This document shows, piece by piece, positions 1-12,763 of a stretch of 64,000 nucleotides of DNA. A model generated the notes under the pieces. It had not been told where the DNA came from, did not search any database, and saw only the letters and a program-made list of their open reading frames with translations. This stretch comes from Gallionella sp. (lineage in GTDB: Bacteria; Pseudomonadota; Gammaproteobacteria; Burkholderiales; Gallionellaceae). Both the position numbers and the translations under genes were made by a program. Location of the stretch: contig JABEVF010000082.1 of the NCBI GenBank assembly GCA_013043965.1, positions 1 to 64,000 on the forward strand. The letters run 5' to 3'. Positions within the stretch are counted from its first letter, which is position 1; every line of letters starts with the position of its first letter.

Positions 1-58
1 GAGTCTTCAGAACCTTGATCTTGCCAGCAATGGCGGCCCACTTCTACCGCTTTCTAGC

Positions 59-295
59 TCATAAATTCAACTCGTACACAGAGTTTTGCAAGAGGCTCTC
101 CAGATAACGCAGACCGCCATGGATCAGTTTGCTGGAGGCGGACGAGGTGGCGGATGCCCAGTCTCCCTGTTCGACGATGGCCACACGCAAGCCGCGCAAC
201 GCGGCATCATAAGCGGTCCACGCGCCATAGATGCCGCCGCCGCACACCAGCAGGTCGAATTCCCCTCGCGCCAGGTCGGCAAGGTCACGCTGCAT
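59..295 (-). pseudogene. glpD: N-terminal fragment of FAD-dependent glycerol-3-phosphate dehydrogenase (GlpD-like), truncated
   Basis: Translation has FAD-binding GGGIYGAWTAYDAALRG and SSKLIHGGLRYLE, then diverges and stops after 78 aa; a full GlpD is about 500 aa. Confidence 0.7.
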
Positions 296-1037
296 GATCT
301 CTCATCATCAACGCCTGTTGCGGCACATCACTGATCAGAATATCCGCTTCCAGATCCAACGCCTGTCGGATTTCCGCGTCGCTGTTGCAGGTGTAGACCG
401 CGATGATCTTGTTGTGGCTGCGCAGCAGCGCCGCCATCTCGGCGCTCAGGCGCGAGATGTGCAAACAAAAGCCATACAGAAAACTATGCTCGGACAGCAC
501 CGCGCGTGCATCCGCAAGGGTGTGTTCCGGCTCCATGTTATAGACCAGCGGAAAATTCGGCGCGCACTGATGGGCATACACCAGGCTATCCAGGTTGAAA
601 GAGGAAATCAGAATTTCATCGCCGTTTCTTGCGCCCACCAGTGCCAGCGTTTGGCGCACTTTGAGCTGTTGCCTGGCCGACGTTTCCCAGTCGCGGTTCT
701 TGATCTCCAGCAACAAGCGGGTACGCGAGCGGTAGCGTTCGATGAAGTCTTTGAGGCGCATCACGCTTTCCGCCGGGCCGGATGGAGCAAAGTGCGCGGC
801 GAAATCCATCGCCTGCAATTCGGCGAAATCGAAATCGTCCAGGTGTTTGCCCGGCAATCCCACTTTGTCGAGAAAGCGGTCGTGCCACAACACCGTCACC
901 TCGTCGCGACTCAATTGCACGTCGGTCTCCATGCCATTGATATCGTCTTTTAGCGCAAGGTCGAAAGCCGTGCGCGTGTTTTCGGCCGCGCTGCGATTGG
1001 CCCCCCGGTGGGCAAAGATTTGAGTTTTTCTCAGCAT
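285..1037 (-). CDS. glycerophosphodiester phosphodiesterase
   Basis: FAHRGANRSAAENTRTAF, ETDVQLSRDEVTVLWHD; GDPD signature motifs. Confidence 0.88.
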   Translation of the reverse strand: MLRKTQIFAHRGANRSAAENTRTAFDLALKDDINGMETDVQLSRDEVTVLWHDRFLDKVGLPGKHLDDFDFAELQAMDFAAHFAPSGPAESVMRLKDFIERYRSRTRLLLEIKNRDWETSARQQLKVRQTLALVGARNGDEILISSFNLDSLVYAHQCAPNFPLVYNMEPEHTLADARAVLSEHSFLYGFCLHISRLSAEMAALLRSHNKIIAVYTCNSDAEIRQALDLEADILISDVPQQALMMRDHAA

Positions 1038-2260
1038 GGTTCCTCCTTCTGTTGTTCTGCTCCAGGCAGGTTATCCATGAATTTCCGCATGCTGTTCGTC
1101 ATGTCCGCAAAACTGGGGTTGAACATCAGTCTCCGCATGATGCCGGTCTGCAAATTCTCCGGCGTGATCTCGCCCTGCGAGACTTGTGCCGGGTGGGTGC
1201 GGCAGGCGATATATTTTTCGATCTGGTCGGGATAGTAGTGCGCGCAATTTGCGTAGTCACCGTGTACACCATAGTGCGCGTCGGCGGCGGGCAGCACGAT
1301 AGCGGTATGCGCGGAACTTAATATCCGTTGTTCGGGATATGCGCTATTCACCTGTTCCAGGCGGTGTGTGGGAAAACCGTCCGGTAAAGCGGTGGTGGCT
1401 GTGCCGTACCACACCAGCTTGCTGGCGGGATGCCGCGTGCGCGCCATGAAATCCAGTGTCGCCGTGGCTTGCACCGTCGCATCGTCGGCACTAGCGACAG
1501 CGAAGATAGGGATGCTCGATGCCCGTCCACGGTTTGCTGCCTGCACTGCGTGGGTCAGCGAGCGCATCTGGGCCGCGCCATTCTTGGGGAAAGATTCGTA
1601 TTTGTAGAGGTCGGCATCGGGCTGTATCGTCACCCATCTTGCGGCGGGTTTGAACCAGCTATACAGTTTGTGCATCTTGGCGTAAACCGCGCGGCTGGTG
1701 ATCTTCAGGGCCGGGGAGAACAGGAACAGGCCGCGTACACGCGTATCCTTCAGACTCTGGTAGAGACTCAGGGTCGCCCCTGTGGACAGTCCGCCCAGAT
1801 ACACTTCATCGACTTCCCGCGCCACGCATTCTGTGCCGTAGGCCACCGCCTTCGCCCATTCCCGCCACTCGACATCCAGCAGATCGCCGGGCTGCGTGCC
1901 GTGCCCCGGCAGCAGGATGGCCAGCACCAAAAAACCTTGCCCCGCAAAATAATTTGCCAGATGCCGCATGAAATAAGGTGAGTCGGTCAGCCCGTGGGTG
2001 AGCAGGATACCGCGCCGGTAAGGCTTGCTTGTGCCGTCCGCAACGCGGGGTTTGAGCGCGAACGGCATATTGCCCTCGATCACTTTTTCGGGTTCGGTCG
2101 TGCCCAACCTTGCGTGGGCCTCGCGCAGCGTGTCTCGGGTCAGCATCACATAGTCGGCGAACGATAAATCTCCACCGCGAAATGTCGTGTTCAAGCCCGA
2201 TGGCTGATGCCGCCGGGCCAAGTGCGGTGCCGCGATGTCGGGGAGTGAGGGTGGCTGCAT
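1031..2260 (-). CDS. alpha/beta hydrolase (lysophospholipase/carboxylesterase-like)
   Basis: ILLTHGLTDSPYFMRHLANYFAGQGF, GGLSTGAT nucleophile elbow, C-terminal H motif. Confidence 0.75.
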   Translation of the reverse strand: MQPPSLPDIAAPHLARRHQPSGLNTTFRGGDLSFADYVMLTRDTLREAHARLGTTEPEKVIEGNMPFALKPRVADGTSKPYRRGILLTHGLTDSPYFMRHLANYFAGQGFLVLAILLPGHGTQPGDLLDVEWREWAKAVAYGTECVAREVDEVYLGGLSTGATLSLYQSLKDTRVRGLFLFSPALKITSRAVYAKMHKLYSWFKPAARWVTIQPDADLYKYESFPKNGAAQMRSLTHAVQAANRGRASSIPIFAVASADDATVQATATLDFMARTRHPASKLVWYGTATTALPDGFPTHRLEQVNSAYPEQRILSSAHTAIVLPAADAHYGVHGDYANCAHYYPDQIEKYIACRTHPAQVSQGEITPENLQTGIMRRLMFNPSFADMTNSMRKFMDNLPGAEQQKEEPC

Positions 2261-2333
2261 GGCGAATTGTGCGTGTGGGCTGATCTGGTGCGAATTATGA
2301 CTCAGCTGCCATCGATAGATGGAAGTTCCTGCG

Positions 2334-3257
2334 TTACAACCCGCTCAGCACTTTGATGTGTGCCGCCACGCTGCGCCCCAGAGCATGCAGGTCATAACCG
2401 CCCTCCAGTGCGGAGACGATGCGCCGTCGCGCATATCTTTCCGCCATATTTTTCAGCTCGGCGGTGACCCAGGAATAGTCGGGTTCGCTCAATTTCAGCA
2501 TCGCCATATCATCGTCGCGGTGCGCGTCGAAGCCCGCCGAGATCAGCAGTAGCTCGGGCTCAAAACGCTTCAGCGCAGGCAGCCAGTGCCGCGTGACCGC
2601 CTCGCGAAACTCTCTACTACCCGAACCGGCAGCCAGCGGCACATTGATGATGTGCGCGTTGCCGCTGTCGGCGCCGCGATAGGGATAGAAAGGGTGTTGG
2701 AAGGTGGAGCACAGCATGACGCGGGGATCGTCGTGAAAGATATCTTCCGTGCCGTTGCCGTGATGCACATCGAAATCGAGTACCGCGACGCGCTGCAAGC
2801 CGTGCTGCGCCAGCGCGTGAGCCGCCCCCACCGCGATGTTGTTGAAGATGCAAAACCCCATCGCCTGCCGGCGCTCCGCGTGATGTCCGGGCGGGCGGAC
2901 ACAGCAAAAGGCATTCTCGACCTTGCCCGACATCACCAGATCCACCGCCATCACCACCGCTCCCGCCGCACGCAGGGCGGCCTGATAGGTGAACGGGTTC
3001 ATCGCGGTGTCGCCGTCGAGTTGCACGATGGCCTGCGGCGGAACGCTGGCCGCGATCAAATCAACGTAATCCGCATCGTGTACCCGCAACAACTGCTCGC
3101 GTGTCGCTTCTCCCGCCTCGTGATGTTGCAAATAATTCATCAGACCGGACGCGATCAACTGGTCCTCGATGGCGTGGATGCGCGCCGGAGATTCTGGGTG
3201 ATGCGCGCCCATATCGTGTTTCAGGCACAGGGGATGGCTGATATAGGCGGTCTGCAC
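2334..3257 (-). CDS. histone deacetylase family protein (HDAC/acetoin utilization-like deacetylase)
   Basis: RPPGHHAERRQAMGFCIFNNIAVGA, VLDFDVHHGNGTEDIF, ISAGFDAHRDD, ALEGGYD. Confidence 0.92.
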   Translation of the reverse strand: MQTAYISHPLCLKHDMGAHHPESPARIHAIEDQLIASGLMNYLQHHEAGEATREQLLRVHDADYVDLIAASVPPQAIVQLDGDTAMNPFTYQAALRAAGAVVMAVDLVMSGKVENAFCCVRPPGHHAERRQAMGFCIFNNIAVGAAHALAQHGLQRVAVLDFDVHHGNGTEDIFHDDPRVMLCSTFQHPFYPYRGADSGNAHIINVPLAAGSGSREFREAVTRHWLPALKRFEPELLLISAGFDAHRDDDMAMLKLSEPDYSWVTAELKNMAERYARRRIVSALEGGYDLHALGRSVAAHIKVLSGL

Positions 3258-3333
3258 GGTTTGCTCCGTAACGGTTGGTCAATACGACGGTGCTATCATA
3301 GCGGGCAAGCCAATCAAGCTAAAGCACAAAATC

Positions 3334-6012
3334 ATGGGCAAGCACTATCTCAGCACCTTGTTCGCTCCAAAATCCGTCGCGGTATTCGGTGCCAGCGACC
3401 GCGTCGATTCCGTCGGCCAGATCGTCTTCAAGAACATGTTGGAAAGCGGATTCAAAGGTACGCTCTATCCGATCAACGCGAAGAATACCCAAGTCCAGGG
3501 GCAGCGTGCCTATGCCGCCATCGCCGACATCGCCGAGCCGGTCGAACTGGTGGTGATCGCCACCCCGCCCCAGACCGTGCCGGACATCATCGAAGCATGC
3601 GGCATACACGGCGTGAAAGCGGCGGTCATCATCACCGCCGGATTCGGCGAGGCGGGTGCGGCAGGTGTCGCGCTGGAGAAAGAGCTGATCGCGACTGCAT
3701 TGCGCTACAACATCCGCCTGATCGGGCCGAACTGTCTGGGCATCATGCGCCCCTCCATCGGTCTGAATGCCACGTTCAACAAGGGCGGTGCGAACATTGG
3801 CAACATCGCATTCGTGTCCCAGTCCGGCGCGCTTTGCACTGCGATCCTGGACTGGGCGCAGAGCAACGATGTGGGCTTTTCCAGCGTAGTATCGATGGGA
3901 TCCTCTACCGATGTGGATTTCGGCGAGATACTCGATTATCTGGTGTCCGATTCCGATACACACAGCATCCTGATGTACATCGAAGGCATACGCAACGCAC
4001 GCAGCTTTATGAGCGCACTGCGCGCGGCGGCGCGCATCAAACCGGTGATCCTGGTCAAGGTCGGCCGCCATGCGGCAGGCTCCAAGGCAGCGATGTCGCA
4101 TACCGCGTCACTGGTCGGTGCGGACGATGTGTTCGACGCGGCAGTCAGCCGCGCCGGGGTGGTGCGCGTACAGACCATCACGCAACTGTTTACTGCCGCC
4201 AAAGCGTTGTCTTGCGGCTTTCGCCCGGTGGGCAATCGCCTCGCCATCGTCACCAACGGCGGCGGTCCCGGTGTGATGGCGACGGATAGGGTCTCCGATC
4301 TTGGGCTGACCATGGCGGTTTTGTCGGATGCCACCATCGAGACTCTGAACCAGTACCTGCCGCCGAACTGGCCGCATGGTAATCCGGTGGATATCATCGG
4401 TGATGCGCAGGCAGACCGTTACCACCATGCCGTCAAAGCCTGCCTGGAGGACGATAACGTGGACGGCGTGCTGGCTATCCTCACGCCGCAAGCGATGACC
4501 AAACCGCTGGAGTCGGCGCAAGCCCTGATCGCGCTTTCCAACACCCACAGCAAGCCGCTGTTGACCTGCTGGATGGGCGAGTCGCAGGTCTCGGAAGCGC
4601 GCCATGCCTTCGCTGCCGCGCACAAACCGCACTTCCGCACTCCGGAACCTGCCGTCGAAGTGTTCGCTCATCTGTCCGCCTATTACCGCAACCAGAAACT
4701 GTTGATGCAGATGCCCGGATCGTTCTCGCATCACGTCGAACCCGATGTGGAAAGTGCGCGGCTCATCATTGAAGGCGCGATGCAGGAACGCCGCAAAGTT
4801 CTCACGGAAATGGAGTCGAAAGCCCTGCTGTCGGCTTTCCATATTCCGGTTGCCAGAACCATGGTCGCGCGCTCACCCAACGAAGCCCTATTGATCGCCC
4901 AGCAACTGGGCTTTCCGGTCGCGATGAAGGTCAACTCGCACGACATCACGCACAAGAGCGATGCCGGTGGCGTGATACTCAACTTGCGCAACGCGCAGGA
5001 GGTGCGTGCCGCCTATCAGCACATCATCGACAATGTGCAGCGCAATCGCCCCAGTGCCAGAGTGGATGGCCTTTCCATCGAACCGATGATCATCAAACCG
5101 AATGGCCGCGAACTGATGATAGGCGTGACCACCGACCCGGTGTTCGGCCCGGTGATTACCTTCGGCGCGGGCGGCACTGCGGTCGAGATCATGGGAGATC
5201 GCGCCGTTGCGCTGCCGCCGCTGAATAGCTTCCTGGTCAAAGAACTGATCCAGGGCACGCGCATCGGCAAGATGCTGGGCGCGTTCCGCAACATGGTGCC
5301 AGCCGATATGGAAGCCTTGGAAGATGTGTTGCTGCGCGTCTCGGAGATGGTCTGCGAGCTGCCACTTATCAAAGAGATGGACATCAATCCGCTGATACTT
5401 GACGAGAACGGCGCACTGGCCGCCGATGCGCGCGTGGTGGTGGAGTTTAGCCAACCGGGTGCAGACCGCTATGCGCACATGGCGATCTATCCCTATCCCA
5501 CCCAGTTGGTCAGCAGATGGCAACTCGCCGACGGCACCGACATCACGATCCGCCCGATCCGCCCGGAGGATGCCGAACTGGTACAGCAGTTCGTCCGCGA
5601 ACTCTCGGATGAAACCAAGTATTTCCGTTTCATGAACAGCATGCAGGAACTCACCGAGAACATGCTGGTGCGCTTCACGCAGATCGATTACAGCCGCGAG
5701 ATGGCATTGATCGCAGTGACCGAAGGACAAGGCAAAGATATCCAGTTGGGAGTGGCCAGATATGCAATCAATCCGGATGGCGAGACCTGCGAGTTCGCCT
5801 TGGTGGTTGCCGACCATATTACCGGAAAAGGCTTGGGACAGAAGCTCCTGGTTTCGTTGATGGACGCGGCGCGCGACAAAGGACTGAAGACCATCGAAGG
5901 AGAAGTGCTGAACAACAATCACAACATGCTCAAGCTGATGACCCGTCTAGGTTTTTCCATGCACGCCAGCGACGATGATCAGGCCATCACGAAAGTGAGC
6001 AAAAGGCTTTAG
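3334..6012 (+). CDS. bifunctional acyl-CoA synthetase (NDP-forming)-like / GNAT acetyltransferase (Pat/YfiQ-type protein lysine acetyltransferase)
   Basis: CoA-binding/succinyl-CoA ligase-like domains, ATP-grasp region (FPVAMKVNSHDITHKSDAGGV), C-terminal GNAT domain (GKGLGQKLLVSLMDAAR). Confidence 0.88.
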   Translation: MGKHYLSTLFAPKSVAVFGASDRVDSVGQIVFKNMLESGFKGTLYPINAKNTQVQGQRAYAAIADIAEPVELVVIATPPQTVPDIIEACGIHGVKAAVIITAGFGEAGAAGVALEKELIATALRYNIRLIGPNCLGIMRPSIGLNATFNKGGANIGNIAFVSQSGALCTAILDWAQSNDVGFSSVVSMGSSTDVDFGEILDYLVSDSDTHSILMYIEGIRNARSFMSALRAAARIKPVILVKVGRHAAGSKAAMSHTASLVGADDVFDAAVSRAGVVRVQTITQLFTAAKALSCGFRPVGNRLAIVTNGGGPGVMATDRVSDLGLTMAVLSDATIETLNQYLPPNWPHGNPVDIIGDAQADRYHHAVKACLEDDNVDGVLAILTPQAMTKPLESAQALIALSNTHSKPLLTCWMGESQVSEARHAFAAAHKPHFRTPEPAVEVFAHLSAYYRNQKLLMQMPGSFSHHVEPDVESARLIIEGAMQERRKVLTEMESKALLSAFHIPVARTMVARSPNEALLIAQQLGFPVAMKVNSHDITHKSDAGGVILNLRNAQEVRAAYQHIIDNVQRNRPSARVDGLSIEPMIIKPNGRELMIGVTTDPVFGPVITFGAGGTAVEIMGDRAVALPPLNSFLVKELIQGTRIGKMLGAFRNMVPADMEALEDVLLRVSEMVCELPLIKEMDINPLILDENGALAADARVVVEFSQPGADRYAHMAIYPYPTQLVSRWQLADGTDITIRPIRPEDAELVQQFVRELSDETKYFRFMNSMQELTENMLVRFTQIDYSREMALIAVTEGQGKDIQLGVARYAINPDGETCEFALVVADHITGKGLGQKLLVSLMDAARDKGLKTIEGEVLNNNHNMLKLMTRLGFSMHASDDDQAITKVSKRL

Positions 6013-6097
6013 GGTTGCCCGCCTGAACACGAGACGGCCCGGGCAAGGCGACGGTGGTGCGGGGGATGACAACGGCAAAATTGTGCTACAATTCCAA

Positions 6098-6420
6098 GCA
6101 TTGTTGTGAGCAGATTTCGGTCTGCGAAAACTCCGATTCATTAAGGGCTTGTTGGACGGCGGTTCAATTCCGCCCATCTCCACCATAAGTGCAATTGAAC
6201 TAAGTGCGCTTATGCTGGGGATGACATGGCTTCGACAGTGAGCAGATAGGTTTTGGGGCGACACGTCAGGCGATCGACGTAAATGAAGCAAGCATGTAAA
6301 TGCAAACGATGAAAACTACGCTATCGCGGCCTAAAAAACCGTAAGCCGGGGTTGTTGAGCCTTGTCATACAATTCAACTAGATGGGCCTCGGATGATAAT
6401 GATTCCGGGGCCCATTGATT
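6098..6420 (+). ncRNA. ssrA: tmRNA, circularly permuted two-piece form: acceptor piece (~6098-6185) upstream of coding piece (6217-~6420)
   Basis: T-arm GGCGG-TTCAATT-CCGCC and acceptor strand CATCTCC-ACCA (6175-6185) precede GGGGATG (6217-6223), which pairs with CATCTCC over 7 bp (one G-U). Tag ORF 6302-6334 encodes ANDENYAIAA*. Outer ends approximate. Confidence 0.93.
6382..6415 (+). terminator. stem-loop at the end of the tmRNA coding piece
   Basis: ATGGGCCTCGGA / TCCGGGGCCCAT 12-bp stem (one G-U); weak U-tract. Confidence 0.55.
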
Positions 6421-6494
6421 TTGTGCGAGCGAAATCGTCAGACGAACTCCAAGGGCCCTCGCGCCGATGGTGTGCTGTAATGGGCGGTTTGGGT

Positions 6495-7145
6495 TTAATC
6501 CAGATGCGTCAGGAGTTCCGCGGGGTGGTTCACGCTGCCTTGCGCCTTCCAGTCCTTGACAGATACGTCCTCGCTGACGTAGCCGTACAGAGCGATGATG
6601 CCGCGCATGTTGGCGGCATTGGCGGCATCCATATCGCGTCTGTCGTCTCCCAGATACAAGCATTGTTCCGGTACGACCCGGATGATCTCGCAGGCTTTGT
6701 GCATCGGGGCGGGATGGGGTTTGGCATGGGCGCAAGTATCGCCGCTGATCAGGCAGGACGCGCGGGAGGCCATGCCCAGGGCTTGCATGAGCGGCAGGGT
6801 GAAGCGGTGCGGCTTGTTAGTGACGATGCCCCATGTGATGCCGCGTTGTTCGAGGGTATCCACCAGTTCCGCGATGCCCGCGAAGAGCTTGGTTTCCACA
6901 CAGATGTGGTGCGTGTAGTGCGCCAAGAAGATGTCGCGCAAGGCTGGAAAATCGGGTGCATCGGACGTGACGTTCATGCCGGTTTTGAGCAGCCCCGCGG
7001 AGCCGTGCGAGGCTTGCGGACGCAGCACCGCCAGCGGCAGGGGCGGCAAGTTGCGGCTGGCGCGCACATGATTGAGCGCGGCCGCCAGATCAGGTGCGGT
7101 GTCGGCAAACGTGCCGTCCAGATCGAACAGGACGGCTTTGATCAC
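6495..7145 (-). CDS. gph: phosphoglycolate phosphatase (HAD family)
   Basis: GTG start overlaps ubiG stop (GTGA); [28 protein letters not shown] motifs, [10 protein letters not shown]. Confidence 0.9.
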   Translation of the reverse strand: MIKAVLFDLDGTFADTAPDLAAALNHVRASRNLPPLPLAVLRPQASHGSAGLLKTGMNVTSDAPDFPALRDIFLAHYTHHICVETKLFAGIAELVDTLEQRGITWGIVTNKPHRFTLPLMQALGMASRASCLISGDTCAHAKPHPAPMHKACEIIRVVPEQCLYLGDDRRDMDAANAANMRGIIALYGYVSEDVSVKDWKAQGSVNHPAELLTHLD

Positions 7146-7843
7146 TCGTTGCCCTTGCGGCACGCAATCATGTAATTGACATCGGTATCCTTGCCCAGTG
7201 AGTAGACTTTGCTGATGGGGTTGTAGCTCATGCCGATCAGGTCGACGACGTTTAATCGCGCGTTGCGGCAGGACTGCGCCAGTTCGGAAGGCTTGAGGAA
7301 TTTGGCGTAGTCGTGTGTGCCGCGCGGCAGCATGCTGAGCACATATTCCGCGCCGATGATGGCGAACAGATAGGACTTGGGGTTGCGGTTCAACGTGGAG
7401 AAGAACACCCGCCCGCCCGGCTTGACCAGGCTGGCGCAGGCCGCGATGACGCTGTCGGGATCGGGCACGTGTTCCAGCATTTCCAGGCAAGTGACCACGT
7501 CGTAATGCGCGGGTTGATCGGCGGCCAAGGTTTCCACGGCGATCTTGCGGTAGTCCACTCGTTGCTTGCTGTCCAGCAGATGCAGTTTGGCGACTTGCAG
7601 GGCTTTGTCGGACAGGTCGATGCCGGTCACGCGCGCGCCCAGGCCCGCCATCCCTTCGGACAGGATGCCACCACCGCAGCCGACATCCAGAACCGTTTTA
7701 CCAGTCAGTGGCACGTGGCTGTCGATGTACTTCAGACGCAGCGGATTAATGTCGTGCAGCGGTTTGAATTCGCTGTGCGGATCCCACCATTTGTGTGCGA
7801 GTTGCGAGAATTTTTCGATTTCGACCGGATCGACGTTGGGCAT
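7142..7843 (-). CDS. ubiG: bifunctional 2-polyprenyl-6-hydroxyphenol methylase / 3-demethylubiquinol 3-O-methyltransferase
   Basis: [50 protein letters not shown]. Confidence 0.95.
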   Translation of the reverse strand: MPNVDPVEIEKFSQLAHKWWDPHSEFKPLHDINPLRLKYIDSHVPLTGKTVLDVGCGGGILSEGMAGLGARVTGIDLSDKALQVAKLHLLDSKQRVDYRKIAVETLAADQPAHYDVVTCLEMLEHVPDPDSVIAACASLVKPGGRVFFSTLNRNPKSYLFAIIGAEYVLSMLPRGTHDYAKFLKPSELAQSCRNARLNVVDLIGMSYNPISKVYSLGKDTDVNYMIACRKGNE

Positions 7844-8008
7844 GGCGGGTGGCGGGAGTCTGTTGGATGAGGTAGCGACTTTAGCAAAACTTGGGGGTTT
7901 ACGCCAAATTGCACCGCCAGGGCAGGGTGCATGGGGGGTGGTTTGGGGGGAGATGGCTGTGGTAAACTCGCACGCTGTTTTTTAGCCCCAATAACTACAC
8001 CGGATACC

Positions 8009-10576
<2,568 letters not shown>

Positions 10577-10580
10577 ACCT

Positions 10581-11768
10581 ATGTTGATCGGACAATCACA
10601 ACTGCTAGCATTGCTTTCTGATATGGAGTCGGATCGTGTTGAGCGCACGATTTCAATTTCCAATACGGATAAGTTTGCTGAGGCGATTTGTGCTTTTTCG
10701 AATGATTTCCCTAATCATCGTCAGTGCGGATATTTGCTGATTGGTGTGAATGACGATGGCAGTTTGTCAGGCCTTGAAGTAACTGACGCATTGCTATTAA
10801 AACTGGGGGCGATTCGCTCGGATGGAAATGTGTTGCCATCTCCCGCGATGAGTGTGCAAAAGTTTTGTTTGAATGGTGGCGACGTTGCTGTGGTTGAAGT
10901 ATTGCCCTCAGATATGCCACCCGTGCGTTACAAAGGGCGTGTCTATATTCGCGTTGGGCCGCGTAAGGCGGTTGCGAATGAGCAAGAAGAGCGCGTGCTT
11001 AGTGAGCGGCGCACTGCTGCGGTTCGTTCTTTTGATGCGCGCCCTTGCATCGAGGCAAAATTGGAAGACTTGGCGTTAGGGCAGTTCGACGCTTATCGCC
11101 GGGAGGCTGTAGATGCCGACACTATCGCGGCCAATCACCGTGGCATTGAGCCGCAACTTGCTTCGTTAAGAATGTACGACTTGGAGCGCGCCTGCCCGAC
11201 ATTTGCCGGGATTTTGTTGTTTGGTAAAAATCCCCGGTTCTTTTTACCGGGGGCATACATCCAATATCTCAAATTGCCCGGCATGGGTTTAACCGACATC
11301 CCGGAAGATCAGGCGGAAATATCGGGCGACTTGAATTCGATGTTGCGCGAACTGGAGTTAAGAGTTAAGTCGTTTGTTCAAACCTCAATGCGTCAAATTA
11401 ATGCGTTGGAGGAACGGTTGTTGCCGGACTATCCCGAGTGGGCGTTGCGTGAATTGTTGATGAATGCAGTCATGCACCGTAATTATGAAAGCAACACGCC
11501 GGTTCGTTTTTATGTCTTCAGCGATCACATTGAGATTCAGAGTCCAGGCGGACTTTATGGTGAAGCTACAGCGAGTAACTTTCCGACGCGTAATAGTTAC
11601 CGCAATCCGGTGATCGCCGAGGCAATGAAGTCGCTCGGGTTCGTTAATCGTTTCGGTTATGGTGTGCAACGCGCACAGACATTGCTAAAGGAAAATGGCA
11701 ACCCACCTGCCGAGTTTGAGTTCGACGAGCATGCGGTATTGGTCAAAATATACCGGAGGGCGGCATGA
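10581..11768 (+). CDS. Schlafen-type AlbA_2 domain ATP-binding protein with C-terminal HATPase_c_4/RecG-like module
   Basis: N-terminal KFAEAICAFSNDFPNHRQCGYLLIGVNDDGSLSG; YKGRVYIRVGP; C-terminal ALRELLMNAVMHRNYESNTPVRFYVFSDHIEIQSPGGL. Confidence 0.8.
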   Translation: MLIGQSQLLALLSDMESDRVERTISISNTDKFAEAICAFSNDFPNHRQCGYLLIGVNDDGSLSGLEVTDALLLKLGAIRSDGNVLPSPAMSVQKFCLNGGDVAVVEVLPSDMPPVRYKGRVYIRVGPRKAVANEQEERVLSERRTAAVRSFDARPCIEAKLEDLALGQFDAYRREAVDADTIAANHRGIEPQLASLRMYDLERACPTFAGILLFGKNPRFFLPGAYIQYLKLPGMGLTDIPEDQAEISGDLNSMLRELELRVKSFVQTSMRQINALEERLLPDYPEWALRELLMNAVMHRNYESNTPVRFYVFSDHIEIQSPGGLYGEATASNFPTRNSYRNPVIAEAMKSLGFVNRFGYGVQRAQTLLKENGNPPAEFEFDEHAVLVKIYRRAA

Positions 11769-12763
11769 AAACGATAGCCTTTTTTAATAACAAAGGCGGC
11801 GTGGGGAAAACCTCCTTGGTGTATCACTTGGCTTGGATGTTTGCAGATAAAGGAATTAAGACACTCGCGGTTGATCTTGATCCTCAGGCAAACTTAACGT
11901 CCATGTTTTTGCGCGAAGATCGCCTAGAGCAACTGTGGCCAGATGATGAGCATCCCAATACGATTCACGGTGCTATTAACCCCATATTGCGTGGTGTCGG
12001 GGATATAGCTAAGCCACATGTAGAGAAAATCGCCAAAAATATTGGCTTGGTTGCTGGTGATCTTGGGTTGTCTAAGTTTGAAGATTCTCTTTCAGAAAAT
12101 TGGCCGAAATGTTTGGATGGCAAGCCAGATGCATTTCGCGTGATTACTGCTTTCCACCGGATTATTTTGCAGGCGGCAGAAGATGCAACAGTGGTGTTGA
12201 TTGATGTAGGGCCAAATTTGGGGGCGATTAATCGTTCAGCTTTGATTTCTGCCGAACAGGTTGTGATTCCATTGGCACCAGACTTGTTTTCGCTGCAAGG
12301 CTTGAAGAATCTTGGGCCATCACTCAGGGAATGGCGTGCTGGATGGACAAAACGCTTAGCTGAATTACCAAAGAATGAGAATATCAGCGTGCCTTCTGGT
12401 GGTATGCAGCCATCTGGGTACGTGGTAATGCAACACGGCATTCGTGACAGTCGGCCTGTAAAGGCCTACCAGCGTTGGCTGGATAAGATGCCTGCAGTTT
12501 ATAGGCAAGCTGTGTTGGGCGAGTCGTTTACAAGTGCCATTCCGAGCCCAGAAGATGACCCATATAAATTGGCCTTGTTGAAGCATTATCGCAGCCTCAT
12601 GCCGATGGCAATGGAAGCGAATAAGCCGATGTTTTTTCTTAAGTCAGCGGATGGCGCCATAGGCGCTCATCAAGAAGCCGTTTCGCTTTGCTACAAAGAC
12701 TTTGAGAAACTGGCAGCGAAAATAGCCGCTAACGCAGGGGTTGCGTTTCCGAAAAATAAATAA
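11765..12763 (+). CDS. ParA/MinD-family ATPase (AAA_31-like)
   Basis: Deviant Walker [48 protein letters not shown]; start overlaps upstream stop (ATGA). Confidence 0.88.
   Translation: MKTIAFFNNKGGVGKTSLVYHLAWMFADKGIKTLAVDLDPQANLTSMFLREDRLEQLWPDDEHPNTIHGAINPILRGVGDIAKPHVEKIAKNIGLVAGDLGLSKFEDSLSENWPKCLDGKPDAFRVITAFHRIILQAAEDATVVLIDVGPNLGAINRSALISAEQVVIPLAPDLFSLQGLKNLGPSLREWRAGWTKRLAELPKNENISVPSGGMQPSGYVVMQHGIRDSRPVKAYQRWLDKMPAVYRQAVLGESFTSAIPSPEDDPYKLALLKHYRSLMPMAMEANKPMFFLKSADGAIGAHQEAVSLCYKDFEKLAAKIAANAGVAFPKNK

Noticed and set aside
1-110. Short plus-strand frames entering from the left edge (e.g. ...SLQNLDLASNGGPLLPLSSS*)
   Set aside because: Too short to identify; a resemblance to DNA near 53650 (CTTGATxTTGCCAGxAATGGC) is probably chance
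2586-4289. 567-aa plus-strand ORF spanning the HDAC gene and the start of the acetyltransferase
   Set aside because: Overlaps two convincing genes in other frames; low-complexity Arg/His-rich product
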